Source of the DNA: Rhodococcus sp. W8901
GTDB taxonomy: Bacteria > Actinomycetota > Actinomycetes > Mycobacteriales > Mycobacteriaceae
Reading direction: 5' to 3'
NCBI RefSeq assembly: GCF_013348805.1
Contig: NZ_CP054690.1
Span: forward strand, 4,588,001-4,652,000
DNA: 64,000 nt
Position numbers and translations under genes: made by a program. Positions within the stretch are counted from its first letter, which is position 1. The number at the start of each line of letters is the position of its first letter. Below are positions 18,712 through 28,244 of the stretch, one piece after another. The notes below the pieces were generated by a model. It saw nothing but the letters and a program-made list of their open reading frames with translations. It had not been told where the DNA came from and ran no database searches.

Positions 18712-19128
18712 ATGGATCCCGTTCTCACGATCGTCGTCGGCGTCACCGTGCTCACGGTGGTCGGCATCGCGTCCGGCGGCGCGTTCCTGCTCCGCATCCT
18801 CACCGGACATCAGGGCGCCAACGACCTACAGAAGAGTTTCTTCCGGGCAGGGCACGCCCACGCCGGCGTCCTCGTCACCCTCGGTCTCGTGCTCGCCACC
18901 CTGACCACGGTGGTCGATGTGAGTCCCGGCTGGGCCGCGACCGGCGCGATCGCCGTGCTGGCGTCGGCGATCTTCATTCCCGCCGGGTTCTTCCTGTCCG
19001 TCCTCGGACGCGACCCCGCGAAACCGGGCCCGATGCTCGCGTCGATCTGGGTCGGCGCCGCGTGTCTCGCGGTCGGGCTGGTGATCTCGGGGATCACCGT
19101 GATCAGTGCGGGGGTCTCTGCGCTGTAG
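18712..19128 (+). CDS. Four-helix membrane protein
   Basis: A 138-residue protein with four hydrophobic helices (VLTIVVGVTVLTVVGIASGGAFLL, HAGVLVTLGLVLATLTTVV, ATGAIAVLASAIFIPAGFFLSVLG, SIWVGAACLAVGLVISGITVI) and a conserved-looking FFRAGHAHAGVL segment with two His at the membrane edge, as in small haem- or metal-linked membrane proteins. The frame is open from 18616, but ATG 18712 follows GAGGAA by 6 bases. Divergent from the MerR gene, so it may be its target. Confidence 0.78.
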   Translation: MDPVLTIVVGVTVLTVVGIASGGAFLLRILTGHQGANDLQKSFFRAGHAHAGVLVTLGLVLATLTTVVDVSPGWAATGAIAVLASAIFIPAGFFLSVLGRDPAKPGPMLASIWVGAACLAVGLVISGITVISAGVSAL

Positions 19129-19141
19129 ACCGGGGGCGGGA

Positions 19142-19987
19142 TCAGCGGCGCAGGTGTTCGCGCGCGAAGCTCAGCGCCTGCCCCAGCATCGACGCACGCT
19201 CGGACCGGGTGCGGGCGTTCTGGGTGTTGATCTCGATGACGGCCTGCCCGGCGAACCCGCTGTCGACGAGATGTCGGCACACTTCGACGCAGGGCTGGCT
19301 GCCGTGCCCGGGAATGAGGTGCTCGTCGATCGACGCGCCGCGCCCGTCGGCCAGGTGCAGGTGGGCCAGACCGCTGCCCATCCGGTTCGCGAGATCCAGC
19401 GCATCCATGCCCGCGGTCGCGGTGTGGGACAGGTCCAGCGTGTAGTGCCGGTGATCGGAGTCGGTGGGGTCGTACGACGGGCTGAACGCGGACAGCGCCG
19501 CACCCGGCCCCCCGCGTCGACGCAGCCGCTGGGCCGACTTCTCCCGGCCGCCGAAGAAGCTGTCGGCGCGCATCGGGAACATGTTCTCCACCGCCACCAC
19601 AGCGCCGGTCTTCTCTTCGAGACCCGCCACCTGGTCTGCGAAACCGTCGGCGTAGCGGCGCTGCCACCGGAACGGCGGGTGCACCACCACGTTCGACGCA
19701 CCCAGCGCCTCCGCGGTCGCGACCGAGCGGTCCAGCTTCGCGATGGGGTCGGCGCCCCACACGCGCTGCGAGATCAGCAGGCACGGCACGTGCACCGCCT
19801 GAACGGGCACCGCGTACTTGCGGACCAGCCGCTGGACCGCCGAGACGTCCTGGCTGACCGATTCGGCCCACACCATCAACTCGACGCCGTCGTAGCCGAC
19901 CTCGGCCGCATACCGGAACGCGGCCTCGGTGTTCTCGGGGTACACCGAGGCCGTGGACAACCCGACGAGGATCTTCCGATCCGGCAT
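19142..19987 (-). CDS. Sugar phosphate isomerase/epimerase (TIM-barrel AP endonuclease 2 fold; Rv0498-like)
   Basis: A 281-residue xylose-isomerase-like TIM barrel. Seen: LVGLSTASVYPENTEAAFRYAAEVGYDGVEL at the N-terminus, NVVVHPPF, VAVENMFP (metal-ligand Glu), LDLSHTATAGMD, LAHLHLADGRG and AVIEIN, which carry the usual His/Glu/Asp metal ligands. ATG 19987 has GGGGAG 7 bases upstream. It ends 13 bp from the convergent membrane gene and lies 39 bp downstream of the Rv0497-like gene. Exact substrate unknown. Confidence 0.85.
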   Translation of the reverse strand: MPDRKILVGLSTASVYPENTEAAFRYAAEVGYDGVELMVWAESVSQDVSAVQRLVRKYAVPVQAVHVPCLLISQRVWGADPIAKLDRSVATAEALGASNVVVHPPFRWQRRYADGFADQVAGLEEKTGAVVAVENMFPMRADSFFGGREKSAQRLRRRGGPGAALSAFSPSYDPTDSDHRHYTLDLSHTATAGMDALDLANRMGSGLAHLHLADGRGASIDEHLIPGHGSQPCVEVCRHLVDSGFAGQAVIEINTQNARTRSERASMLGQALSFAREHLRR

Positions 19988-20026
19988 TGCTGGTCTCCCC
20001 ACGACGTACCCTTCGCCGGCGTCCGG

Positions 20027-21151
20027 TCAGCTCGTGCCGAGCAGGAAGGCGAGTGGGCCCAGGGTGACGAACACACCCGCGACGACCGCGATCACCAGGC
20101 TCGTGATGTCGTCCGTCCGGCGCAGGATCCGCACCATCGCGACCAGGCCGACGATCACCAGGACCGCGAGCACCAGCGCCACCATCGGCAGCATGTCCCA
20201 CAGCTTCTCGAAGCCCTTGAACATCAGCGCGCCGGCGACCAAGGCGACCGCACCCTGTCCGAGCAACACCGCCCACTGCTTGGCTCCGCTGGCCTCGGGC
20301 TCGTCGTCGAGGTCCTCGAGATCCCCGAAGTCCCCGAGATTCTCGTTGTTCTCGAGATCGGCGTCCGAGTCCACGTCGCCGTCCGTCTCGGCGGCGGCAC
20401 GCTCGTTCCCCTGACGCATCAGGTCGCCGGCGAGGGTCTGCCCCGACAGCAGCCTGGGCTCGGGCGCCCCGCCGCGCGCGGGGGCCGGGCCCGACTCGAT
20501 CACCGTCGTCGACGCCACGGATCGCCAGCCGGCGTTCGTTCCCCTCCCGGTCGGCCCGTCGTCCTTCACGGCCGGCGCGACGACGGTGGGCGCGTCGTCG
20601 GCCTTGGCCGCCGCTCCCTTCGCCGCGCTGTTCGCGGACGCCTTCGCATCGGCCCGGGCATCGCGCTTGTCCTGCGCGTCGGCGTCGGCGAGGGTGAACA
20701 CGGCCGTCGCATCCGACTCCGGCGCGGGGGCCGGTGCCTCGGCGGTTGCAGCGGGTCTCGCGGGAGCCTTGGGTGCTTCGGGAGCCTTGGGGGCTCGAGG
20801 CGTTGGGGGGGCCGGGGCAATCCGAGCCGCCTTGGGCGCTGCAGGAGCCTCGGGCCTCGCCGGGACCGGAGTCTCGGCCGCCTTCACCGGCTCCGGGGCC
20901 GCGGTCGCCTTCGCCGGCACCTCCGGCGCCGGGATCTGCGCAGCAGCCGGGGTCTCGGGATCGTCGTCGGACTCGCCGGCCGTGCGCCCATTGCGGACCG
21001 CCGGGAACTCGCCGGTCAGTTCAGCGACGGAGATGCCGCCCTTGACGCCGCGACGTCGTCGGCCGCCACCACCGGCACCGACTCGCTGGCCGTTACGGGC
21101 CAACAGCTCCGCAACCGAGATTGCTTGGCTGTCACCTTCGGGCTCCGTCAT
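20027..21151 (-). CDS. Rv0497-like membrane protein with SVAELLARNG motifs
   Basis: A 374-residue protein. The N-terminus carries two copies of a short motif, ISVAELLARNGQRVG (about 11-25) and ISVAELTGEFPAV (about 40-52), separated by a basic stretch RRRRG. Residues about 60-260 are Ala/Pro/Glu-rich and probably disordered and cytoplasmic. Three hydrophobic segments occupy the last 90 residues (VLLGQGAVALVAGALM, MLPMVALVLAVLVIVGLVAMV, SLVIAVVAGVFVTLGPLAFLL). ATG 21151 overlaps the ppx stop by 4 bp. Function unknown. Confidence 0.8.
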   Translation of the reverse strand: MTEPEGDSQAISVAELLARNGQRVGAGGGGRRRRGVKGGISVAELTGEFPAVRNGRTAGESDDDPETPAAAQIPAPEVPAKATAAPEPVKAAETPVPARPEAPAAPKAARIAPAPPTPRAPKAPEAPKAPARPAATAEAPAPAPESDATAVFTLADADAQDKRDARADAKASANSAAKGAAAKADDAPTVVAPAVKDDGPTGRGTNAGWRSVASTTVIESGPAPARGGAPEPRLLSGQTLAGDLMRQGNERAAAETDGDVDSDADLENNENLGDFGDLEDLDDEPEASGAKQWAVLLGQGAVALVAGALMFKGFEKLWDMLPMVALVLAVLVIVGLVAMVRILRRTDDITSLVIAVVAGVFVTLGPLAFLLGTS

Positions 21152-22101
21152 CGAGCGCTCACCACCAGTTCTCCACCCATGTCCGTATCGAGCTTGCGAA
21201 GAATCAGACCCTCACGCAGTGCCCACGGGCAAATTTCGAGCGTGTCGACCCCGAGCGCGCGCATGCTGGCCTCCGCAACGAGAGCTCCGGCCACGATCTG
21301 CTGGGAGCGGTCGGAACTCACGCCCTCCAATTCTGCACGGTCCGACGCGGTCATCCGCGATATGAAGGCGATCAGCTGGCGCAGGCCGCTCGATGTGAGC
21401 GTCCGTGTGACGCGCGGACCTGCGGCGGACGGCGCGGCACCGGTGAGTCGGGCCAGTGACCGGAACGTCTTGGACGTGCCGACGCAGCGGTCGGGCTCGC
21501 CGCCCGCGCGCAGCTGCTTGGCCGGGGCGACCAGTTCGGCGTCGAGCCAGTCGCGCAGCACCGCGACGCGGCGCTTGCCGGGCGGGTCCTCCTGCAGCCA
21601 GTCGCGGGTCAGCCGTCCGGCACCCAACTGGAGCGAGAACGCGGTATCGGGATCTTCGTCACCGCCGCATGTCAGCTCGAGCGAGCCGCCGCCGATGTCG
21701 ATGTTGAGGATGCGCCCGGCGCTCCACCCGTACCAGCGCCGCACCGCCAGGAACGTCAGCCTGGCCTCGTCGACACCCGAGAGAACCTCGAGGCTCACGC
21801 CGGTCTCGGCACGCACCCGGGACAGGACCGCCTCCGAGTTGTTGGCGTCGCGCACCGCGGACGTCGCGAAGGCCATCAGCTCACCGCAGCCCGACGACCT
21901 GGCGATACCCGCGAAATCGTTGACTGTCGTGACCAACCGGTCGGCACCGACGGCCGTGATGTCTCCACGGTCGTCGGTGTTCTCGGCAAGCCGCAGAGTC
22001 GCTTTCGTGGAGCTCATCGGCGTGGGGTGCCCACCACGATGAGCGTCCACCACGAGCAGGTGGACGGTGTTGCTTCCGACATCGAGTACCCCAAGGCGCA
22101 C
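21148..22101 (-). CDS. ppx: Ppx/GppA family exopolyphosphatase (Ppx1-like)
   Basis: A 317-residue member of the actin-like ATPase fold that hydrolyses polyphosphate or pppGpp. Seen: [19 protein letters not shown] at the N-terminus, the mid-domain motif [15 protein letters not shown], and a C-terminal [31 protein letters not shown]. The length matches short, domain I+II-only forms such as mycobacterial Ppx1 (Rv0496). GTG 22101 starts 33 bp from the divergent gene at 22135. Coupled to the Rv0497-like gene. Confidence 0.9.
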   Translation of the reverse strand: MRLGVLDVGSNTVHLLVVDAHRGGHPTPMSSTKATLRLAENTDDRGDITAVGADRLVTTVNDFAGIARSSGCGELMAFATSAVRDANNSEAVLSRVRAETGVSLEVLSGVDEARLTFLAVRRWYGWSAGRILNIDIGGGSLELTCGGDEDPDTAFSLQLGAGRLTRDWLQEDPPGKRRVAVLRDWLDAELVAPAKQLRAGGEPDRCVGTSKTFRSLARLTGAAPSAAGPRVTRTLTSSGLRQLIAFISRMTASDRAELEGVSSDRSQQIVAGALVAEASMRALGVDTLEICPWALREGLILRKLDTDMGGELVVSAR

Positions 22102-22134
22102 ACGGTTACGGTACTGGGTCTACCGTCGGGCACT

Positions 22135-22950
22135 GTGACAGCAGGCAGCACCACGGGCTCCGACAAGTTGGTGCCCGCACCAGAAGTGGATCTGGACTTC
22201 CCCCGCGAATGGGTGCAGTTCGTCGACCCAGAAAACTCCGAACACACCATCAAAGCCGACCTGACGTGGCTCCTTTCCCGCTGGACCTGCGTCTTCGGCA
22301 GCCCGGCGTGCCAGGGCACGGTGGCGGGCCGCCCGGACGACGGGTGCTGCTCGCACGGCGCCTTCCTGTCCGACCAGGAGGACAAGGACAAGCTCGACGC
22401 CTCCGTGAGGATGCTCACACCGGAGGACTGGCAGTTCATGGAGAAGGGCCTCGGCAAGAAGGGTTACGTCGAGGAGGACGACCTCGAGGACGAGCCGGCG
22501 CTGCGGACCCGCCGCTACAAGGGCGCCTGCATTTTCCTCAACCGTCCGGGCTTCGAGGGCGGCATCGGGTGCGCGCTGCACAAGATGGCGCTGCGCAAGG
22601 GCATCGAGCCGCTCGAGGTGAAGCCCGACGTGTGCTGGCAGCTGCCGATCCGCCGGACCCAGGAGTGGGTCGACCGGCCGGACGGCGAGCAGATCCTCGA
22701 GACCACCGTCACCGAGTACGACCGACGCGGTTGGGGCGAGGGCGGCGAGGACCTGGCGTGGTACTGCTCGGGGTCCCCCGACGCCCACGTCGGCGCCAGG
22801 CCGGTGTGGCAGTCGTACGCACCGGAGCTCACCGAACTGCTCGGCAAGGCCGCTTACGACGAACTGGCGTCGCTGTGCCGGCGTCGCGAGGGCCTGGGCC
22901 TGATCGCGATCCATCCCGCGACCACCGCGGCGCAGCAGAAGAAGGCCTGA
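22135..22950 (+). CDS. Cys-rich conserved protein (Rv0495c-like)
   Basis: A 271-residue soluble protein with conserved-looking cysteines: [51 protein letters not shown] and WYCSGS. This spacing resembles putative zinc/iron-chelating (YkgJ/DUF3109-type) proteins, so a bound metal or cluster is likely. GTG 22135 is the best start because any start further upstream overlaps the divergent ppx gene. No function is established to my knowledge. Confidence 0.8.
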   Translation: MTAGSTTGSDKLVPAPEVDLDFPREWVQFVDPENSEHTIKADLTWLLSRWTCVFGSPACQGTVAGRPDDGCCSHGAFLSDQEDKDKLDASVRMLTPEDWQFMEKGLGKKGYVEEDDLEDEPALRTRRYKGACIFLNRPGFEGGIGCALHKMALRKGIEPLEVKPDVCWQLPIRRTQEWVDRPDGEQILETTVTEYDRRGWGEGGEDLAWYCSGSPDAHVGARPVWQSYAPELTELLGKAAYDELASLCRRREGLGLIAIHPATTAAQQKKA

Positions 22951-22966
22951 CACGTACCGGCCTTCC

Positions 22967-23017
22967 GGCCGAATGTCACATCGGTTCAGTCCCACTGAAC
23001 GGATGTGACATTCGGCC
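22967..23017. terminator. 51-bp near-perfect hairpin between convergent genes
   Basis: The left arm GGCCGAATGTCACATC pairs with GATGTGACATTCGGCC (16 bp), then one G/G mismatch, then GTTCAGT with ACTGAAC (7 bp), with a 3-base loop. It sits between the stops at 22950 and 23036 and should end transcription from both sides. The symmetry and length are unusual enough to be a dispersed repeat as well. Confidence 0.75.
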
Positions 23018-23035
23018 GTCATGCGGGCCGCAGGA

Positions 23036-23725
23036 TCACTCCTCGAGCTTGTAGCCGAGTCCGCGGACCGTCACCAGGTGCTGCGGCTTGCCGGGGTCGG
23101 CCTCGATCTTGGCGCGCAGACGCTTGACGTGGACGTCGAGGGTCTTGGTGTCGCCCACGTAGTCGGCGCCCCACACCCGGTCGATCAGCTGTCCGCGGGT
23201 GAGGACCCGGCCCGAATTGCGCAGCAGGTATTCGAGCAGGTCGAACTCCTTGAGCGGCAACGCCACCGGTTCACCGGCCACGTGGACCAGGTGCCGTTCG
23301 ACGTCCATCCGCACCGGACCGGCCTCGAGCACACCGTCGTCGGGGCCGGCGTCGGCCTCCGCGTCGGTACCACGGCGCAGCACGGCCCGGATTCGGGCGA
23401 TCAGCTCTCGGGCCGAGTACGGCTTGGTGACGTAGTCGTCGGCGCCGAGTTCGAGCCCGACCACCTTGTCGATCTCGCTGTCACGGGCGGTGACCATGAT
23501 GACCGGGACCGACGACTTGGCGCGCAACTGCTTGCACACGTCGGTTCCGCTCATGCCGGGCAGCATGACGTCGAGCAGGACGATGTCGGCGCCGGAGCGC
23601 TCGAACTCGGCCAGCGCGGACGGCCCGTCACCGACGACGGTGGTTTCGAAGCCTTCCTTGCGCAGCAGGAACGCCAGCGGGTCGGCCAGCGACTCCTCGT
23701 CCTCCACGATCAGCACACTCGTCAA
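23036..23725 (-). CDS. regX3: Two-component response regulator RegX3
   Basis: A 229-residue OmpR-type regulator. The receiver has acidic residues in IVEDEES, the phosphorylated Asp52 in LLDVMLPG and Lys101 in DDYVTKPYSAR; the winged helix at about 130-229 has LPLKEFDLLEYLLRNSGRVLTRGQLIDRVWG. SenX3-RegX3 governs the phosphate-starvation response in mycobacteria (established). The start is TTG 23725 with TGGAGG 7 bases upstream. Only 31 bp separate it from senX3; the MIRU repeats seen there in M. tuberculosis are absent. Confidence 0.95.
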   Translation of the reverse strand: MTSVLIVEDEESLADPLAFLLRKEGFETTVVGDGPSALAEFERSGADIVLLDVMLPGMSGTDVCKQLRAKSSVPVIMVTARDSEIDKVVGLELGADDYVTKPYSARELIARIRAVLRRGTDAEADAGPDDGVLEAGPVRMDVERHLVHVAGEPVALPLKEFDLLEYLLRNSGRVLTRGQLIDRVWGADYVGDTKTLDVHVKRLRAKIEADPGKPQHLVTVRGLGYKLEE

Positions 23726-23756
23726 CGGTTGGCCTCCAGACTTGTGCCGCGTCGAT

Positions 23757-24962
23757 TCACGACGCGGCTTTCTTCTCGATCATTGCGGGTTTGCGGGTGT
23801 CGCCGGGCTCGAGGGCGTCGGCGGGCACGGACTCGAAGTGTGCGGGAATCTGCAGTGTGAAGGTCGATCCGGTGCCGGGCCGGCTCCACAGGTCGATCGC
23901 ACCGTTGTGGTTGGCGGCGACGTGCTTGACGATCGCCAGCCCCAACCCGGTGCCGCCGGTGGCCCGGGAGCGGGCCTTGTCGACGCGGAAGAAGCGTTCG
24001 AAGACACGCTCCTGATCCTCCTTGGCGATGCCGATGCCGCGGTCGGTGACGGAGACAGCCACGTTGTCGCCGCGTACCGAGCGGCTGACCGACACCGCGG
24101 TGCCCTTCGGCGAGTACGCGATGGCGTTCTCGACGAGGTTGGACAGCGCCGTCACGAGGAGGGTGCGGTCCCCCATCACCTCGAGCCCGCTGGGGGCGTC
24201 GGTATGAACCGTGATCTCGGCGGCCTCGGCGGCGACGGTGGACCGGCGCAGCGCCTCGGCGATGACGTCGTCGACGTCGACCACGTCGAGGTCGGGCAGC
24301 TTCTCGGCGCCCTGCAGCCGCGAAAGCGCGATCAGTTCGGTGACCATGTTGCCGAGCCGCGCGGATTCGCTCAGGACGCGTTGCCCGAAGTAGCGCACCG
24401 AGTCGGGGTCGTCGGCCGACTCGAGTAGTGCCTCCGCGAGCAGCCCCATGGCGCCGACCGGCGTCTTGAGTTCGTGGCTGACGTTCGCGACGAAGTCGCG
24501 GCGGGTGGCCTCCATGCGGACCTGTTCCGAGTCGTCGTCGGCGAACACCACGACGAAGCGGCGGTCCTCCTCGCTCAGCAACCGCGCGACGCCGCGCACG
24601 GCCATCTTGGCGCGACCGCGCTGGGTGGTGCGGGTCGTGAGGTCCATGTCGACGGCCTCGCCGGTCTCGAACACCTCGGTGGCCGCGACCCACGCGCGGT
24701 CGTCGATCATCCGGTTGCGGACCAGCCCGAGTTCCTCGGCACGCGGGTTGAACAGCACGACGTCGTTGAACTTGTCGACGACGGCGATGCCGCTCTCGGA
24801 GGTGAGAACGATGAGGTCGAGGACCTGCGACATGGTCAGCCCGGCCTGGGCTTGCTGTCGCCGGGCGTGACGGGAGCCGAGCCGGGGAACCACCACGCCG
24901 CCTACGATGCAACCGGCGATGGCGGTCGCGACGGCCAGCATTACGGCCTGAACAACAGTCAC
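23757..24962 (-). CDS. senX3: Sensor histidine kinase SenX3
   Basis: A 401-residue kinase with one clear N-terminal membrane helix ([21 protein letters not shown]), a PAS-like domain (about 55-145, [21 protein letters not shown]), the phosphoacceptor His162 in [13 protein letters not shown], and the ATP domain with [34 protein letters not shown] and [17 protein letters not shown] 24962 has no obvious Shine-Dalgarno; a leaderless or weak start is possible. It lies downstream of gpmA behind a strong terminator, so it should have its own promoter. Confidence 0.95.
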   Translation of the reverse strand: MTVVQAVMLAVATAIAGCIVGGVVVPRLGSRHARRQQAQAGLTMSQVLDLIVLTSESGIAVVDKFNDVVLFNPRAEELGLVRNRMIDDRAWVAATEVFETGEAVDMDLTTRTTQRGRAKMAVRGVARLLSEEDRRFVVVFADDDSEQVRMEATRRDFVANVSHELKTPVGAMGLLAEALLESADDPDSVRYFGQRVLSESARLGNMVTELIALSRLQGAEKLPDLDVVDVDDVIAEALRRSTVAAEAAEITVHTDAPSGLEVMGDRTLLVTALSNLVENAIAYSPKGTAVSVSRSVRGDNVAVSVTDRGIGIAKEDQERVFERFFRVDKARSRATGGTGLGLAIVKHVAANHNGAIDLWSRPGTGSTFTLQIPAHFESVPADALEPGDTRKPAMIEKKAAS

Positions 24963-25074
24963 ACGTGAATCGTACGTTCGGCAGACCGGCCGCCGAAGCC
25001 GGGTGTGACGGTTTTCTCGCACGTCACAGGCCCGTGAGCTGGAGTTTCCGACCCGTTCACCCGGAGTTTGCGAA

Positions 25075-25113
25075 AGGCCCCCGCCGCTTCCGTTCCGGAA
25101 GTGGCGGGGGCCT
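25075..25113 (-). terminator. Intrinsic terminator of gpmA
   Basis: A 17-bp stem (AGGCCCCCGCCGCTTCC with its partner, one G-U pair) and a 5-base loop, 22 bp after the gpmA stop, followed on the minus strand by TTTCGCAAA. This is the strongest classical terminator in this half of the window. Confidence 0.85.
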
Positions 25114-25135
25114 CGGTCAAACGACTACGCAGGGG

Positions 25136-25882
25136 CTACTTGGCGCCCTGGTTCGCGACGGCCGCGGCGCCGGCAGCGGCGGCGGCCGGGTCGAGGTAGG
25201 TGCCACCCGGGTTCAGCGGCTCGAGGTTCTCGTCCAGGTCGTAGCGCAGCGGGATGCCGGTGGGGATGTTCAGGCCCGCGATGTCCTCGTCGGAGATGCC
25301 GTCGAGGTGCTTGACGAGGGCGCGCAGCGAGTTGCCGTGCGCGGTGACCAGGACGGTCTTGCCCGCCTTCAGGTCGGCCGCGATGGTCTCGTCCCAGTAC
25401 GGGATGAGGCGCTTGACGACGTCGAGCAGGCACTCGGTCAGCGGAACCTCGGGCAGGTCGGCGTAGCGCGCGTCCTGGTCCTGGCTGTACTCGCTGCCGG
25501 CCTCGATCGCGGGCGGCGGGGTGTCGTAGCTACGACGCCACAGCATGAACTGGTCCTCGCCGAACTCGGCCTTGGTCTGGGCCTTGTTCTTGCCCTGCAG
25601 AGCGCCGTAGTGGCGCTCGTTGAGACGCCAGTCGCGCACGACGGGGATCCAGTGGCGGTCGCACGCGTCGAGCGCGAGGTTCGCGGTGCTGATCGCGCGG
25701 CGCAGCAGCGACGTGTAGAGGACGTCCGGGAGCAGGTTGTGCTCGGCGAGCAGTTCACCGGCACGCTTGCCCTCGGCCATGCCCTTGTCGGTGAGGTGCA
25801 CGTCCACCCAGCCGGTGAACAGGTTCAGCGCGTTCCATTCGCTCTCGCCGTGGCGGAGCAGCACAAGTGTTCCGGTACTCAT
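25136..25882 (-). CDS. gpmA: 2,3-bisphosphoglycerate-dependent phosphoglycerate mutase
   Basis: A 248-residue glycolytic enzyme interconverting 3- and 2-phosphoglycerate. The phosphohistidine motif [10 protein letters not shown] (about residues 8-17), [24 protein letters not shown] and the second catalytic His in [11 protein letters not shown] are all present. ATG 25882 gives the normal length. The frame stays open upstream into an acyl-CoA ligase fragment, but the two are unrelated. Upstream of senX3-regX3, as in mycobacteria. Confidence 0.96.
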   Translation of the reverse strand: MSTGTLVLLRHGESEWNALNLFTGWVDVHLTDKGMAEGKRAGELLAEHNLLPDVLYTSLLRRAISTANLALDACDRHWIPVVRDWRLNERHYGALQGKNKAQTKAEFGEDQFMLWRRSYDTPPPAIEAGSEYSQDQDARYADLPEVPLTECLLDVVKRLIPYWDETIAADLKAGKTVLVTAHGNSLRALVKHLDGISDEDIAGLNIPTGIPLRYDLDENLEPLNPGGTYLDPAAAAAGAAAVANQGAK

Positions 25883-26152
25883 GCCGTCAATCCTGGCATG
25901 ACGCCTTTTCGCCGTCGCGCGAGCCGTCGACTCGGCCCCGATTCCGCCACCACCGATGGTCCGCGGCGCCGACGGTGAGTTCGACGTGCGGATCGGCGGC
26001 GACGGCCGCTTCGCCGAGGTGTACGGGACGGGACGGGCCGGACACTGGCAGCGGTGGTGGTCCGCCCCGACGGCCGTCCGGGACGCCGGGGCGAGAACCC
26101 GACCGTCGCGTCGCTCGTCGGCCACTTGCACCGGACACTGCTCCCCCGCGAC
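25883..26152. other. Non-coding gap upstream of gpmA
   Basis: Between the gpmA start and the end of the ligase fragment I see no gene with convincing codon structure. The plus strand at about 25956-26020 reads [21 protein letters not shown], which could be a remnant of an amidohydrolase N-terminus, but it is too short to call. The gpmA promoter should lie in the last 100 bp before 25882; no clear -35/-10 pair stands out. Confidence 0.4.
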
Positions 26153-26815
26153 GCACTCCATGTTCGCGATGGTCGGGCCCACCGAGCTCAGGACGATGTC
26201 GTCGCGGTCGAACGGGATGGCGTGGGACACCGGGCTCATCTCCGACATGCCGTAGCCCTGCCGGACCCGGCACGACAGCCAGTTCGCGACGGCCTTGCCG
26301 AGTTCCTCGTCGAGCGGCGCGGCACCCGAGAAGATGGTGTGGACGCTCGACAGGTCGTACTGGTCCACCAGCGGATGCTTGGCGAGCGCGACCGCCACGG
26401 GCGGCGCGACAAAGATGTAGGTGCACTTCTGTTCGGCGACGATCCGCAGGAACTCCACCAGGTCGAACCTCGGCATCGTGACCAGGCTCGCGCGCTCGTA
26501 CAGGGCCGCGTTGAGCAGCACGGTCATGCCGTAGATGTGGAAGAACGGCAGCACCGCGAGGATCTTGTCCTCTGCGGAGATGCCCATCCGTGGATGGATC
26601 TGGCACACGTTGGCCACGAGGTTCCGGTGCGTGAGCATGACGCCCTTGGGCCGGCCGGTGGTGCCCGACGAGTACGGCAGCACCGCCAGGTGTGTGGCCG
26701 GGTCGAACGACACCTGCGGCGGTGGGGCGCCGGCGGTGAGCAGGTCCCGCAGCGACGGATGGCCGTCGGCGCCGTCGAGGACGATCAGGTGCTCGTCGTC
26801 GATCCCGGAGGAGAA
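26153..26815 (-). pseudogene. Internal fragment of an AMP-binding acyl-CoA ligase (4CL-like)
   Basis: The frame encodes the middle of an adenylate-forming enzyme: [10 protein letters not shown], then the P-loop motif [55 protein letters not shown] and [13 protein letters not shown], stopping being recognisable at [11 protein letters not shown]. About 130 N-terminal residues and the whole C-terminal lid (with the catalytic Lys) are missing, so it cannot be active as a ligase. The frame itself has no stop, running on into gpmA. Probably a deletion remnant between rpf and gpmA. Confidence 0.8.
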
Positions 26816-26863
26816 ACTATGACGCCAGTCACAAGTGACCCCGACCCTACCGACAAAACGGAC

Positions 26864-26906
26864 GAAGGGACCCTTCGTGCGCTCGTGGCGCTCGAAGGGT
26901 CCCTTC
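26864..26906 (-). terminator. 43-bp hairpin downstream of rpf
   Basis: GAAGGGACCCTTCG and CGAAGGGTCCCTTC form a 14-bp stem, then a T/T mismatch, a 4-bp GCGC stem and a 5-base loop. Each arm is itself a GAAGGG(A/T)CCCTTC palindrome. It starts 41 bp after the rpf stop and on the minus strand is followed by CGTCCGTTTTG. Likely the rpf terminator. Confidence 0.75.
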
Positions 26907-26947
26907 AGCGATTCTCGGGGGCGATCAACCCCGGCGAGCCGTCAGGC

Positions 26948-27622
<675 letters not shown>

Positions 27623-27638
27623 TGTGATCCAGATCACA
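27623..27638. promoter_or_regulatory. Crp/GlxR-type binding site
   Basis: TGTGATCCAGATCACA is an exact, fully symmetric match to the TGTGA-N6-TCACA consensus of Crp-family regulators in Mycobacteriales. It lies 346 bp upstream of rpf and 64 bp after the ybjN stop. Crp regulation of rpfA is established in M. tuberculosis; transfer to this gene is inference. Confidence 0.8.
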
Positions 27639-27701
27639 CGAAATCGGTGAACGGGGTCACGAAATCTCGACCGGATAACGGCTGGGAGGCCTCGCGCTAC
27701 G

Positions 27702-28244
27702 TCAGCGAGACCCGGGGTCGACGCCCCAGCCGGGACCGTTCGCGGCAGAGTCCTGCTCCTCCACGAGGTGCTTGAACGGCTGCAGGTTCGCGAGCGACTC
27801 GCCCCGCGACACGCGCCAGGCCCACTCCCGCCTGATCGAGGTCGCGAACCCGAGTTCGAGCAGGACGTTGAAGTCGCCGTCGGCGGCCTCGAGGACCTGG
27901 CCGAGGACGCGGTCCAACTCGTCGCCGTTGACCGCATGGGAGGAGATGCGGCCCACCAGATAGATGTCGCCGATCTTGTCGATCGTGTAGTGCACCCCGT
28001 ACAGCCTGCGGTTACGGCGCAGCAGGTACTTGTAGACGCCCTCGAAGTTCTCGTCCGGCTTGCGGCACACGAAGGCCTCGACGCGCACGCCGTGGTTGCC
28101 GACCGTGAGCAGGGTCGTCGTCTTGAGCTTGTGTTCGCCGGGCAACTCCACGATGAACTGGTTCTCGCCCTGGCGGCTGTAGTCGAGTTCGCGCTCCTTC
28201 AGCGCGGCATCGATGATCTCCGCCGTCCGTTCCAGTTCACTCAT
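27702..28244 (-). CDS. YbjN-domain protein (Rv0487-like)
   Basis: A 180-residue soluble protein matching the YbjN type III secretion chaperone-like fold: an N-terminal helix [17 protein letters not shown], strands [17 protein letters not shown] and [44 protein letters not shown], and a helical C-terminus. ATG 28244 overlaps the mshA stop by 4 bp (ATGA), and the same mshA-ybjN pair occurs in mycobacteria. Biochemical function unknown. Confidence 0.88.
   Translation of the reverse strand: MSELERTAEIIDAALKERELDYSRQGENQFIVELPGEHKLKTTTLLTVGNHGVRVEAFVCRKPDENFEGVYKYLLRRNRRLYGVHYTIDKIGDIYLVGRISSHAVNGDELDRVLGQVLEAADGDFNVLLELGFATSIRREWAWRVSRGESLANLQPFKHLVEEQDSAANGPGWGVDPGSR

Noticed and set aside
19106-22042. 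A 978-codon plus-strand frame over the isomerase, Rv0497-like and ppx genes
   Set aside because: It is the antisense of three well-supported minus-strand genes and shows no domain.
25956-26255. Plus-strand ORF with [18 protein letters not shown], resembling an amidohydrolase start
   Set aside because: Only about 20 residues look family-like; the rest overlaps the ligase remnant and reads as shadow.
25136-26713. A single 525-codon frame reading from an acyl-CoA ligase region into phosphoglycerate mutase
   Set aside because: The ligase part ends abruptly, the joining 90 residues look non-coding, and gpmA has its own normal start; a true fusion is very unlikely.
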